DNA of 64,000 nt from Flavobacteriaceae bacterium UBA6268 (GTDB lineage Bacteria > Bacteroidota > Bacteroidia > Flavobacteriales > Flavobacteriaceae): the NCBI GenBank assembly GCA_002440705.1, contig DJVA01000075.1, positions 19,151-83,150 on the forward strand. The letters are read 5' to 3'. The position numbers and the translations under genes were made by a program. A model generated the notes under the pieces. It was not told the origin of the DNA and searched no databases. It saw only the letters and a program-made list of their open reading frames with translations. Every line of letters starts with the position of its first letter. Position 1 is the first letter of the stretch. This document shows positions 35,402 through 43,745 of this stretch, in pieces.

Positions 35402-36095
35402 ATGGCGCCATGTCCTCAATTTTATCAGATGGCCTCGGGATGCGGTCCAGTCCTTTTTTTACTTCATTAGGGAATAGGCCTTGCAATAGCAGTGCCACCC
35501 CAAAGATGATGATCAAAATGCTGACCCATTTTTTGGTTTTGAAAATAAAGCGAGGCGTCATTTTGCTCTTCAGCCGCTTGGCCAAGGATATTTTAAAAAG
35601 GTCGGTGAGAAAGAAGGCGGCTAAAACCGTTACCAAAAATAAAAACACCCCATTTTCAGATTCAGTCAATGCGTTGGCCATAATGATGGTTCCGATCCAT
35701 CCTGCCAGGACTCCAAAATTGACAAAATTCAGCAAAAAGCCCTTTAAAAAGAGTCCGCCCAAATTTTTTTTGGTGTGAACGGCATAATGTTCGCGGACAA
35801 TTTTGATGAATGATTTTGAAGTTCGTATGTACGAAATAATTCCGTAGGCAATCAATATAACCCCTCCAAAAATAAGCACTCCGGGCTCGTCTTTGATGCG
35901 CTCCAGAATTTTGCTGGTACTGAAATAAGCGATGAGAATGAAAACAATGTCGGCAAAGATGGCGCCTAAGTCAAAAAATACTCCGGCCCTAAAACCTTTG
36001 GTGATGCTGGTCTCTATCAAGGTAAAAAAAACAGGGCCAATGGCAAAAGCCAAGATAAAACCATAAAGGGCGGCGTAAAGCAAACCATCAAACAT
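35400..36095 (-). CDS. LysE family transporter
   Basis: A 231-residue membrane protein with about six helices. The N-terminal FILAFAIGPVFFTLIETSIT and KGFRAGVFFDLGAIFADI segments match the LysE/RhtB amino-acid exporter superfamily. The exported substrate cannot be predicted. The stop codon lies within the T-tract of the tRNA-Cys terminator. Confidence 0.85.
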   Translation of the reverse strand: MFDGLLYAALYGFILAFAIGPVFFTLIETSITKGFRAGVFFDLGAIFADIVFILIAYFSTSKILERIKDEPGVLIFGGVILIAYGIISYIRTSKSFIKIVREHYAVHTKKNLGGLFLKGFLLNFVNFGVLAGWIGTIIMANALTESENGVFLFLVTVLAAFFLTDLFKISLAKRLKSKMTPRFIFKTKKWVSILIIIFGVALLLQGLFPNEVKKGLDRIPRPSDKIEDMAP

Positions 36096-36229
36096 GTCTT
36101 AAAAGTACAAAATCCTAAAACGTCTACCGAAAGAATTTAGGGACTTAATTGCTTTTCAAAAACTATTGCCCGGAGTGCTTATTTTTGGAGGGGTTTTGAT
36201 GGTCTTTCGGGGTAGCTAATTTTTTGCCA

Positions 36230-36904
36230 TCAATCCATCAACTTGATGCGCCCGCCAGCAAATTTCTTTTCATTGACGGTTTTTGGATGCCCATAAACGT
36301 ATACATCGCCACCAGCCGTTATTTTAATATCTGCCTTTTCTGTGGCATAGATGTCGGCTTCGCCTGCAGCAGTAATTCCAATAGCCGTTTCTTTGGTTTT
36401 GAGATCCTTCCCTTCAAAAATCCCTCCTGTAGTAATGTAAATTTCTTGAGTGGTAGCCAATCCTGATGCTTCAACGATACCTCCGGTTACTGTTTTGATT
36501 TTAGCAAAATCGACTTGCATCCCCACTTTGATTTTGCCCCCTTCCTGTGCCCTCAATTCAATGGAATTTTGAGAAATCATTTGGTTACCTACGATAAACG
36601 CACCTTCGTTGGCATCCAAGACCTCAACATTCTTAAAGTAAACCTCGATGTAGGTATCATCGCCTTGAAATACTTTGTCAGCCTCCATCCTTATTTTCAG
36701 TTTGCCATCCTTGTTTACAATGACCACATCTTGCGTGTCATCGCCTTTAATGACCACTTTGTTATCGTTGGATTGAATTAAATTGACTTCGATTAAATCG
36801 TACACTTTCAACTCGTTGAAATCGCCTACTTCTTTGGTAATGATTTTTTGAGCAAAAATTGGAAGGGTTAGTATTGATAAAAGAAAGGAAAAGAAGAATT
36901 TCAT
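36230..36904 (-). CDS. GIN-domain (DUF2807-like) exported protein
   Basis: A 224-residue protein with a signal peptide (about 1-19, ending IFAQ) and a head-GIN domain: repeated short strands with the pattern DLIEVNLIQSNDNKVVIKGD and later turns rich in Gly/Ala (ITTGGIFEGKDLKTKETAIG, AAGEADIYATEKADIKITAG) that suggest a right-handed beta-helix. Members are often called putative auto-transporter adhesins, but there is no transporter domain and the role is unproven. It is preceded by rnr with a 61-base gap. Confidence 0.82.
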   Translation of the reverse strand: MKFFFSFLLSILTLPIFAQKIITKEVGDFNELKVYDLIEVNLIQSNDNKVVIKGDDTQDVVIVNKDGKLKIRMEADKVFQGDDTYIEVYFKNVEVLDANEGAFIVGNQMISQNSIELRAQEGGKIKVGMQVDFAKIKTVTGGIVEASGLATTQEIYITTGGIFEGKDLKTKETAIGITAAGEADIYATEKADIKITAGGDVYVYGHPKTVNEKKFAGGRIKLMD

Positions 36905-36965
36905 GATATCTTGGTTTTGTTTTAATAAAGACCACCCCTCTTTGAAAGTGTTACAGTTTTAGCTT

Positions 36966-39158
36966 TCAAAAATCCTCCCGGTGTCCCAACATCAAAAAAT
37001 CTAGGTGTTTTTTCACCAAGTCCGCATTTTTAACCTTAACATAAACCTCGTCCCCTAAACGATAGATATTGTGAGTGCTTTTGCCAATTACAGCAAACTC
37101 ATCTTTGTCAAAAACATAGTGGTCGTCTTTAAGGTCGGCTAGCCGCACCATTCCTTCACATTTATTTGAAATTATTTCCACATAAACTCCCCACTCTGTT
37201 ACGCCTGAAATAACACCCAAAAATTCTTGGTCCTTATGATCCATCATGTATTTAACCTGCATGTACTTGATACTGTCGCGCTCTGCATTGGCAGCCAATT
37301 GTTCCATATCGCTGGAATGGGCACACTGCTCTTCAAATTTCTCTTGCGGCGCGCTTTTCCCCCCATCCAAATACTGCTGTAACAACCTATGAACCATGAT
37401 ATCTGGATAGCGCCTTATGGGCGATGTAAAGTGCGTGTAGTAGTCGAACGCAAGCCCATAATGACCAATGTTGTTTGTCGTATAGACCGCTTTACTCATG
37501 CTTCGTATGGCCAAAGTATCGACCAGGTTTTGTTCCTTTTTGCCAACCACGTCCGATAACAATTTATTGAGGGATTGTGAGGTACTTTTTCGGTCACGGG
37601 TATTCAACTTATACCCAAAACGCTTGATGATGTTTTCCAGCTGGGCTATTTTTTCATCATCGGGTTCATCATGAACCCTGTAAACAAAGGTTTTTTTGTC
37701 TTTTTGTTTTCCTATGTATTCTGCCACACTTCGGTTGGCCAAGAGCATAAATTCTTCGATAAGCTTATTGGCGTCTTTGCTTTCCTTGAAATAAACTCCT
37801 TCTGGATTGTTATTTTGATCCAATACAAACTTTACTTCAACTTTATCGAAGGAAATCGCCCCGTGGTGCATTCGCTTTTTTCGGAGTATTTTGGCCAGAC
37901 GATCCAATTCCAAGACTGCTGTTACCAAATCATTGCTTACCTGATAGGTTTTACCTGTGAGGGAAATGTTACCTGGGATGGTATTTTTTTGTGATTCGAT
38001 AATTTCTTGTGCTTCTTCATACGCAAATCGGGCATCACTGTAAATGACCGTCCTACCAAACCATTTGTTGAGTACTTCTGCTTTATCATTCATTTTGAAG
38101 ATGGCCGAAAAAGTGTATTTTTCTTCTTTAGGGCGTAACGAACAGGCATTGTTGCTCAATATTTCGGGCAACATTGGGACCACGCGATCCACCAAATAGA
38201 CCGATGTTGCCCGTTCATACGCTTCATCATCCAGTAAAGTTCCAGGTTTCACATAGTGCGATACATCGGCTATGTGAATTCCTATTTCATAATCACCCCC
38301 ATCAAGCTTTTTGAAAGAAAGGGCATCGTCAAAATCTTTGGCGTCTTTTGGGTCGATGGTAAATGTCAACACGTCGCGCAGATCTCTTCTCTTTTTGATC
38401 TCTGCAGGCTGAATGGAAGTATCCAATTGGTTTGCAAATCGTTCTACTTCCGAAGGAAATTCATAAGGCAGTCCATATTGCGCTAAGATGGCGTGGATTT
38501 CAGTTTGGTGATCGCCGGCCTTGCCCAATACTTTCAAAACCGATCCAATGGGCGAATCGCTATGCGCTTCCCAACCCTCCATCTTCACCAACACTTTGTC
38601 GCCGGTCTGTGCTTTGTTGATTTTACTTTTTGGAATAAAAATATCGGTGTATAATCCATAACCAGGGCATTCTACAAAAGCAAACGTATCAGACACTTGG
38701 ATGGTCCCTACAAACTCGGTGCGTTTGCGTTGCAATATTTTAGTTACCTCACCTTCAGTTCTTCCGCCTTTTTTTCTTTTGAAAACATAAACTTCAACCA
38801 CATCGCCATTTAAGGATTTATTGAGGTGCTTGTTTTTTACAACAATATCATCTTCCCTCCCTTCAACAATAACAAATCCCTTGCCCCTGGATGAAATATC
38901 CATAACACCGGTAAGGTAGTTCTCCGAAGGTTTTAATTGGTATTTTCCCCTCTCGATTTCTTGGATGGTTCCACTCGACTTCAATTTTTGAAGGCTTTTA
39001 ACAATTTGGTTTCGACTATTGGGATCGTTCAATCCCAATTTGGCCGCAATTTGTTTGTAGTTGAGTGGTTGACTGTGATCTTTTCTGAAAATGGATAGAA
39101 TCTGCTCCGTAAATTGTTCCTGCTGCTGTTTTTTCCCTCTTTTCTTCCTTTTCCGCAT
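36966..39158 (-). CDS. rnr: Ribonuclease R
   Basis: A 730-residue 3'-5' exoribonuclease of the RNB family. In order it has a basic N-terminal helix-turn-helix, cold-shock domains (about 70-210), the RNB catalytic domain with TIDPKDAKDFDDALSF (metal-binding Asp residues) and HYGLAFDYYTHFTSPIRRYP, and a C-terminal S1 domain (GVISGVTEWGVYVEI). It degrades structured RNA and takes part in rRNA and tmRNA quality control. Length and motifs are normal. Confidence 0.95.
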   Translation of the reverse strand: MRKRKKRGKKQQQEQFTEQILSIFRKDHSQPLNYKQIAAKLGLNDPNSRNQIVKSLQKLKSSGTIQEIERGKYQLKPSENYLTGVMDISSRGKGFVIVEGREDDIVVKNKHLNKSLNGDVVEVYVFKRKKGGRTEGEVTKILQRKRTEFVGTIQVSDTFAFVECPGYGLYTDIFIPKSKINKAQTGDKVLVKMEGWEAHSDSPIGSVLKVLGKAGDHQTEIHAILAQYGLPYEFPSEVERFANQLDTSIQPAEIKKRRDLRDVLTFTIDPKDAKDFDDALSFKKLDGGDYEIGIHIADVSHYVKPGTLLDDEAYERATSVYLVDRVVPMLPEILSNNACSLRPKEEKYTFSAIFKMNDKAEVLNKWFGRTVIYSDARFAYEEAQEIIESQKNTIPGNISLTGKTYQVSNDLVTAVLELDRLAKILRKKRMHHGAISFDKVEVKFVLDQNNNPEGVYFKESKDANKLIEEFMLLANRSVAEYIGKQKDKKTFVYRVHDEPDDEKIAQLENIIKRFGYKLNTRDRKSTSQSLNKLLSDVVGKKEQNLVDTLAIRSMSKAVYTTNNIGHYGLAFDYYTHFTSPIRRYPDIMVHRLLQQYLDGGKSAPQEKFEEQCAHSSDMEQLAANAERDSIKYMQVKYMMDHKDQEFLGVISGVTEWGVYVEIISNKCEGMVRLADLKDDHYVFDKDEFAVIGKSTHNIYRLGDEVYVKVKNADLVKKHLDFLMLGHREDF

Positions 39159-39242
39159 GGGTAGTAAATTAATTCAGTAAAAGTACATTTATTCAATCAA
39201 TAGGGCTAAACAAATGATTAAGAATTCGTATTTTAGTAGGAT

Positions 39243-39482
39243 ATGGAACATTTTGTAACCATTGCCTCTTTTACATTTCCAAGCGAATACGCTGTGCTCC
39301 GATTGCTTTTGGAGCAAGAGCAGATACGTTTCTTTTTCCAGAACGAAACCATGGTAAGCATGCTACCGTTTCAGTCCAACGCTATTGGAGGTATCCGTTT
39401 GAAGGTACATCCAGAGGATTGTTCGGAAGCCATGAGCATCATCGAAAATTTGAGTAAGGGTTCCCACCTCCGTATTGTTTAG
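39243..39482 (+). CDS. DUF2007-like small protein
   Basis: A 79-residue protein: EHFVTIASFTFPSEYAVLRL at the N-terminus and GGIRLKVHPEDCSEAMSII at the C-terminus form the alpha-beta ferredoxin-like fold I associate with the DUF2007 family of putative signal-transducing proteins. No catalytic residues are evident. It is divergent from rnr with an 84-base gap, and followed by a long AT-rich region. Confidence 0.75.
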   Translation: MEHFVTIASFTFPSEYAVLRLLLEQEQIRFFFQNETMVSMLPFQSNAIGGIRLKVHPEDCSEAMSIIENLSKGSHLRIV

Positions 39483-40000
39483 TTATCAACATAAGAAGAT
39501 ACAGCTACCATTCTTTTCTTTCATTTGAAATTTAAAATTGATGTATATTATAGCTTGTTAATAGCAGGTATAACTTTATGGTATTTTCCTATGATTTTTG
39601 GTTAAACTTTTTTTCCAGAAAATTATGAACAGGATATTAGCGGGGAAAAGTATTGATTCATAACGGAATCTATTTTTTAATTGACAACTGTAGAAAACTT
39701 ATTTAAACAACAAGTTTTTGATAAATAAAAGGAAGATGAATGTTTTTAAGTACTGGAAGACAGCGGAAAATTTTATAACAAAAGAAGGCTAATTTGTTTG
39801 TTTAATTCCTAAAAAATGCCATATAAAAATCCCTTTTTCAGAAGCAAATATTTTTATGGAATTTACATCAACAAATATGAACAAGTTTGTTAACTTAATT
39901 ATCAGCTAAAGGTTAAGAAAACTTAAATTGCTGGCCGCTAAAGGATCAGAAAACAACCACAACAATAGGTTTTAAACGTATCTTTGTAAAAACAGAATTT
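39483..40000. other. AT-rich intergenic region without a recognised gene
   Basis: About 520 bases, clearly more AT-rich than the rest of the window. I see no tRNA, no clear structured RNA and no good DnaA-box cluster (only TTATCAACA at 39483-39491). Short frames exist, the best starting at 39736 (18 codons, MNVFKYWKTAENFITKEG), which stays open in frame for 36 codons after its stop; this might be a gene relic but could be chance. The final part carries a promoter for a short frame before rpiB. Confidence 0.5.
39979..39986 (+). promoter_or_regulatory. -7 promoter element before the short frame and rpiB
   Basis: TATCTTTG ends 14 bases before the ATG at 40001, the same spacing as for folB. No clear TTG is found upstream. 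It would transcribe the short frame and rpiB together. Confidence 0.5.
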
Positions 40001-40087
40001 ATGAAATGCCCATTAGCACTATTTGCAAACCCAACGAAGAAGGAAAATAAGGGCGTGGAAGATGGAACGCCATTAAATATTTTATAG
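40001..40087 (+). CDS. Possible 28-residue leader peptide or small protein
   Basis: A short frame from ATG at 40001 to TAG at 40085-40087 encoding 28 residues that start MKCPLALFANPTKKENKG. It begins 14 bases after a good -7 element, as expected for a first cistron, and its stop lies two bases before the rpiB ATG, which implies coupled translation. No lipobox, membrane helix or run of one amino acid is seen, so an attenuation role is not obvious. I do not recognise it. It may be a real small protein or just the translated leader of rpiB. Confidence 0.4.
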   Translation: MKCPLALFANPTKKENKGVEDGTPLNIL

Positions 40088-40089
40088 AA

Positions 40090-40521
40090 ATGAAAATTGC
40101 CATAGGGAATGACCATGCCGGCACTGATTATAAAAATGCCATAGTTGCCTACCTTAAAGGGCAAGGTTATGAAGTTATCAATTTTGGAACCGACGCTTTA
40201 GACAGTGTAGACTACCCCGATTTTGTACATCCTGTTGCTGAGGCAGTTTCCAATGGAGCTGCTGCATTTGGTGTTTTGATATGTGGAAGTGGAAATGGAG
40301 TATCCATGACGGCCAACAAACACCAAAAAATTAGGGCTGCATTGTGTTGGACTAAGGAAATTGCCGTTTTGGCACGAGAGCATAATGATGCCAACATCAT
40401 AAGTATTCCTGCCCGCTTTACAAGCGAGCCCCAGGCAGTAGGCATGGTCGATGTGTTTTTAAAAACTTCTTTTGAAGGTGGGCGCCACCAACGTAGGGTC
40501 GATAAAATAGCCTGTTCCTAA
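40090..40521 (+). CDS. rpiB: Ribose 5-phosphate isomerase B
   Basis: A 143-residue enzyme of the RpiB/LacA family. KIAIGNDHAGTDYKNAIVAY is the N-terminal phosphate-binding region and GVLICGSGNGVSMTANKHQK holds the catalytic Cys. It interconverts ribulose 5-phosphate and ribose 5-phosphate in the pentose phosphate pathway. It is the first well-defined gene in a plus-strand unit with the metal exporter and the acetyltransferase. Confidence 0.94.
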   Translation: MKIAIGNDHAGTDYKNAIVAYLKGQGYEVINFGTDALDSVDYPDFVHPVAEAVSNGAAAFGVLICGSGNGVSMTANKHQKIRAALCWTKEIAVLAREHNDANIISIPARFTSEPQAVGMVDVFLKTSFEGGRHQRRVDKIACS

Positions 40522-40531
40522 TTGTGTTGTG

Positions 40532-41443
40532 ATGGAACATTCCCACCCACACCATCACCACCATCACGATACACAGGGAAGGAACCTGCTTTGGTCCATC
40601 ATTCTCAATAGTCTAATCACTTTATCCCAAATTATTGGAGGATTTTTTTCAGGAAGCCTGTCCTTAATATCCGATGCCCTCCATAATTTCAGTGATGTAG
40701 TGTCATTGGCAGTCAGTTATGTGGCCAACCGTTATTCAAAAAGAAGGGCCTCTTTCGATAAGACCTTTGGGTACAAAAGGGCCGAAATTATTGCGGCTTT
40801 CGTCAACGCCTCTTCACTCATCATTGTGGCTGTGTACTTGATATACGAGGCAATTATCCGATTTTTTCAACCAAAAACAATCGAAAGTGGGTTGGTAATT
40901 TGGTTGGCATTGCTGGGTATTTTGGTTAACGGCTTTTCGGTTTTGCTTCTCAGGAAGGGTTCGAAGGATAACATGAACCTGCGTTCTGCTTACCTTCATC
41001 TTTTTACCGACATGGCGGCGTCTATTGCAGTACTGGTGGGAGGTGTTTTGATGAAGTATTTTCAATGGTTTTGGGTAGACAGCATCCTCACGGTTTTAAT
41101 TGCAGCCTATCTGTTGGTGATGGGTTTTGGTTTGTGGAAAAGCGCTTTTAGGGTGCTGATGCTTTTTAGTCCAGAAGATGTGGACCTAAGGGAGTTGCGC
41201 ACCGCTATTTCGGAATTTCCGGGCATCAAGAACATACACCACATTCATATTTGGCAGCTTAACGAGAAAGAAAATCACCTAGAAGCCCACATCGATTTTT
41301 ATGAGGACATTACCTTATCTGAATTTGATAAAATTCTTAATGAAGTCGAAAAGGTGCTCTTCGACCGATTTGGCATCAACCATGTAAACATCCAGCCCGA
41401 ATATCAGAAGGATGATGCTAAAGACATTATTGTACAAGATTGA
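40532..41443 (+). CDS. Cation diffusion facilitator (zinc/cobalt/cadmium exporter)
   Basis: A 303-residue CDF transporter of the CzcD/ZnT type. After a His-rich start (MEHSHPHHHHHHDTQG) come six membrane helices with the metal-site residues in SLISDALHNFSDVVSLAV (helix 2) and HLFTDMAASIAVL (helix 5, H-x3-D), then a cytoplasmic ferredoxin-like domain. It uses the proton gradient to remove Zn2+ and related ions. A GTG one codon earlier is in frame; ATG at 40532 is preferred. It follows rpiB by ten bases. Confidence 0.92.
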   Translation: MEHSHPHHHHHHDTQGRNLLWSIILNSLITLSQIIGGFFSGSLSLISDALHNFSDVVSLAVSYVANRYSKRRASFDKTFGYKRAEIIAAFVNASSLIIVAVYLIYEAIIRFFQPKTIESGLVIWLALLGILVNGFSVLLLRKGSKDNMNLRSAYLHLFTDMAASIAVLVGGVLMKYFQWFWVDSILTVLIAAYLLVMGFGLWKSAFRVLMLFSPEDVDLRELRTAISEFPGIKNIHHIHIWQLNEKENHLEAHIDFYEDITLSEFDKILNEVEKVLFDRFGINHVNIQPEYQKDDAKDIIVQD

Positions 41444-41445
41444 CT

Positions 41446-41889
41446 ATGGAAATAACCGTTAAATCCTTTGAGGAACTCTCCATCAATGAGCTTCACGACC
41501 TGTTAAAGCTTCGTTCCGAAATCTTCGTTGTCGAGCAAAATTGTGTTTATTTGGATATTGACGGAAAGGACCAAAAGGCGCTTCATGTTATGGGTACCAT
41601 TGGCAATGCTCTTGTGGCCTACACGCGTTGCTTTCCTCCTGGGGAGTATTTTGAGGAAGCTGCCATTGGTCGTGTATCGGTAAATCAAGCTCACAGAAGT
41701 GGAGGATATGGGCACCAAATTATGAAAGCTTCCATGCAGGCCATTGATAAAAAATTCAAGACTAAAACCATTAAACTTTCTGCACAAACTTATTTGATTC
41801 CTTTTTATGAATCACACGGATTTGAATCCATGGGGGAAGAATATCTTGAGGATGGAATTCCTCATATCGAAATGGTAAAAAGAGCTTGA
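41446..41889 (+). CDS. GNAT family N-acetyltransferase (ElaA-like)
   Basis: A 147-residue acetyltransferase. LHDLLKLRSEIFVVEQNCVY at the N-terminus is the typical start of the ElaA subfamily, and IGRVSVNQAHRSGGYGHQIM is the acetyl-CoA binding motif A (Q/R-x2-G-x-G/A). The acceptor is unknown. An in-frame TTG two codons earlier would overlap the upstream stop; ATG at 41446 lies two bases after it. Confidence 0.88.
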   Translation: MEITVKSFEELSINELHDLLKLRSEIFVVEQNCVYLDIDGKDQKALHVMGTIGNALVAYTRCFPPGEYFEEAAIGRVSVNQAHRSGGYGHQIMKASMQAIDKKFKTKTIKLSAQTYLIPFYESHGFESMGEEYLEDGIPHIEMVKRA

Positions 41890-41896
41890 TTTTTTT

Positions 41897-41972
41897 ATTG
41901 ATTTATCAATTTTAGGGGAAACTTATTTTTATATTTATAATTATTGATACTTAACCCCTATTTTTTAGGGGG
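41897..41972. promoter_or_regulatory. Inverted repeats upstream of amtB
   Basis: Two symmetric elements lie in the 135-base gap before amtB. ATTGATTTATCAAT (41897-41910) has perfect six-base arms around two bases and looks like an operator. CCCCTA-TTTTT-TAGGGG (41956-41972) is a six-pair hairpin not followed by a T-run, so not a normal terminator. Either could take part in nitrogen control of amtB, but this is inference. Confidence 0.35.
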
Positions 41973-42024
41973 TATGAATTAACTTTTTTAAATTTAGCCG
42001 TTATTAACCTTTAAATTTAAGGGC

Positions 42025-43311
42025 ATGGGAAGAAGGCTAAATTTTATTTTCCTTTCGGTTTTAGTATTGGTGTGTTTGGTTTTTGGAACCGAATATCAGT
42101 TTATAGATCAAGCGGGAAGTATTGACAAAGGCGATACTGCCTGGATGATTGTGGCAAGTGCCTTCGTACTTTTAATGACTCCTGGATTGGCCTTTTTTTA
42201 TGGTGGAATGGTGAGTAAAAAAAGCATCATTTCCACAATGTTGCAAAGTTTTGTGGCGCTGGGCGTAATTAGCATCTTGTGGGTGGTTGTTGGATTTAGC
42301 TTGGCTTTTGGTGATAGTGTTTATGGCCTTTTTGGAAACCCGGCAACGTATTTTAGTTTTAGGGATGTAACGGTCTCGCCCAATCCCGAGTTTTCCTCAA
42401 CCATTCCCTTTCTTCTCTTTGCGCTTTTTCAGCTAAAATTCGCCATCATTACCCCTGCATTAATTACGGGTAGCTTTGCGGAACGCATTCGGTTTAGAAG
42501 CTATATTCTCTTTATGGTGCTTTTTTCATTGTTTATTTATGCACCACTTGCGCACATGACTTGGCATCCAGAGGGCTTATTGCGAAAGTGGGGGGTCTTG
42601 GATTTTGCGGGTGGAACCGTAGTACACATGTCGGCAGGAATTGCTGCCTTGGCAGGTGCCATCTATTTGGGAAAGCGAAAAGAAAAAATAGAACGCCCCG
42701 CAAACATCCCCTTTGTAATTTTGGGAACAGGGTTGTTGTGGTTTGGATGGTTTGGATTTAATGCAGGCTCTGCTTTGGGTGCAAATGGCGATGCGGTTAT
42801 TGCCTTTGCGAATACCAACCTTGCATCTGCTGCCAGTATGATGACTTGGATTTTCCTGGATCGCTTCCAGAATAGGAAAATGTCCTCGTTGGGCGCATGT
42901 ATTGGGGCGATTGTTGGTTTGGTAGCCATCACACCAGCGGCTGGGTTTGTGACAATTGGCCAAAGCATCTTCATAGGATTTATTGCTGCGATTGTAAGTA
43001 ATTTTGCAATTCGTTTGAACAAAAGGACAGAAATCGATGACACCTTAGATGTGTTTCCAAGCCATGGGGTTGGAGGAATCGTTGGAATGATTCTTACTGG
43101 GGTTTTGGCAAAAGATGTAGGATTGATCTATGGAGAAACCAAAACCTTTTTCTACCACCTATTGGCATTGATTATTGTGGCAGTTTTCACCTTTATTGGG
43201 AGTTACATTCTTTACAAAATCACTGACATGCTGCTGTCAATGCGCGTAAGGGAAGACCAAGAATATCGTGGATTGGACCTTTCTCAGCACGGCGAAAATG
43301 TGGGAGATTAG
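42025..43311 (+). CDS. amtB: Ammonium transporter
   Basis: A 428-residue protein of the Amt/Rh family with an N-terminal hydrophobic segment (possible signal peptide) and 11 helices. MTPGLAFFYGGMVSKKSI is the family signature in the first conserved helix, and the pore twin His lie in GGTVVHMSAGIAALAGA and FPSHGVGGIVGMILTG. It conducts ammonium inward. No glnK/glnB gene, its usual partner, is adjacent: the next gene is on the other strand and shares its stop codon bases. Confidence 0.94.
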   Translation: MGRRLNFIFLSVLVLVCLVFGTEYQFIDQAGSIDKGDTAWMIVASAFVLLMTPGLAFFYGGMVSKKSIISTMLQSFVALGVISILWVVVGFSLAFGDSVYGLFGNPATYFSFRDVTVSPNPEFSSTIPFLLFALFQLKFAIITPALITGSFAERIRFRSYILFMVLFSLFIYAPLAHMTWHPEGLLRKWGVLDFAGGTVVHMSAGIAALAGAIYLGKRKEKIERPANIPFVILGTGLLWFGWFGFNAGSALGANGDAVIAFANTNLASAASMMTWIFLDRFQNRKMSSLGACIGAIVGLVAITPAAGFVTIGQSIFIGFIAAIVSNFAIRLNKRTEIDDTLDVFPSHGVGGIVGMILTGVLAKDVGLIYGETKTFFYHLLALIIVAVFTFIGSYILYKITDMLLSMRVREDQEYRGLDLSQHGENVGD

Positions 43312-43688
43312 AGCTTTATAGGTTTTTTTTCCAAATTTAAATCCCTTAACATATCGTGCGTAAATTTATAATGTCCTCTGCGGGTCACAATTTTGAAGCG
43401 ATGATTTTTCATGCGGGTTAAAACATCCAAAAACCGCCATTTTGATTTAAGCAAGTGAGGGGCTTCACTTTTCAGGCTCACTTCAAAATAGTGCTTAATT
43501 CCAGCCCTTTCTGCCACAATATCTGGGGTGATGGAAATATCGGACCCTTTTTTGTTGTAGGATTTAGGAGTTTCATAGCCCTCCAAGTCAGCCTTAATGT
43601 TCTCAAACCCTTTTTTTTCCAGATACGCCACAGTATCCTTCAAAATAGCTTCGTTTTCTATTTTATCTACTTGTACCATAATTGTCAT
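43308..43688 (-). CDS. Uncharacterised small protein, possible PD-(D/E)xK-like fold
   Basis: A 126-residue soluble protein I do not recognise. It has a helix with Glu (IENEAILKDTVAYLEKKGF), then SITPDIVAE (Pro-Asp at 55-56) and HYFEVSLKSE (Glu69, Lys73), an order of acidic and Lys residues that recalls the PD-(D/E)xK nuclease core, although the spacing ExxxK is not the classic ExK. The remainder is basic (MKNHRFKIVTRRGHYKF), which could fit nucleic-acid binding. The start at 43688 is chosen over a further ATG at 43715 because it gives a shorter hydrophobic-free N-terminus; ATG at 43679 is also possible. Confidence 0.6.
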   Translation of the reverse strand: MTIMVQVDKIENEAILKDTVAYLEKKGFENIKADLEGYETPKSYNKKGSDISITPDIVAERAGIKHYFEVSLKSEAPHLLKSKWRFLDVLTRMKNHRFKIVTRRGHYKFTHDMLRDLNLEKKPIKL

Positions 43689-43745
43689 GATACTAAAAAA
43701 TCCTGTAAAAAGCAATTAATTTTCTGTTAATAATTGATAATGAAT

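Noticed and set aside
39483..40000. The AT-rich gap as the replication origin
   Set aside because: Only one near-match to a DnaA box (TTATCAACA) is visible, no cluster or 13-mer-like repeats, and no dnaA or dnaN gene is near. It remains possible but unsupported.
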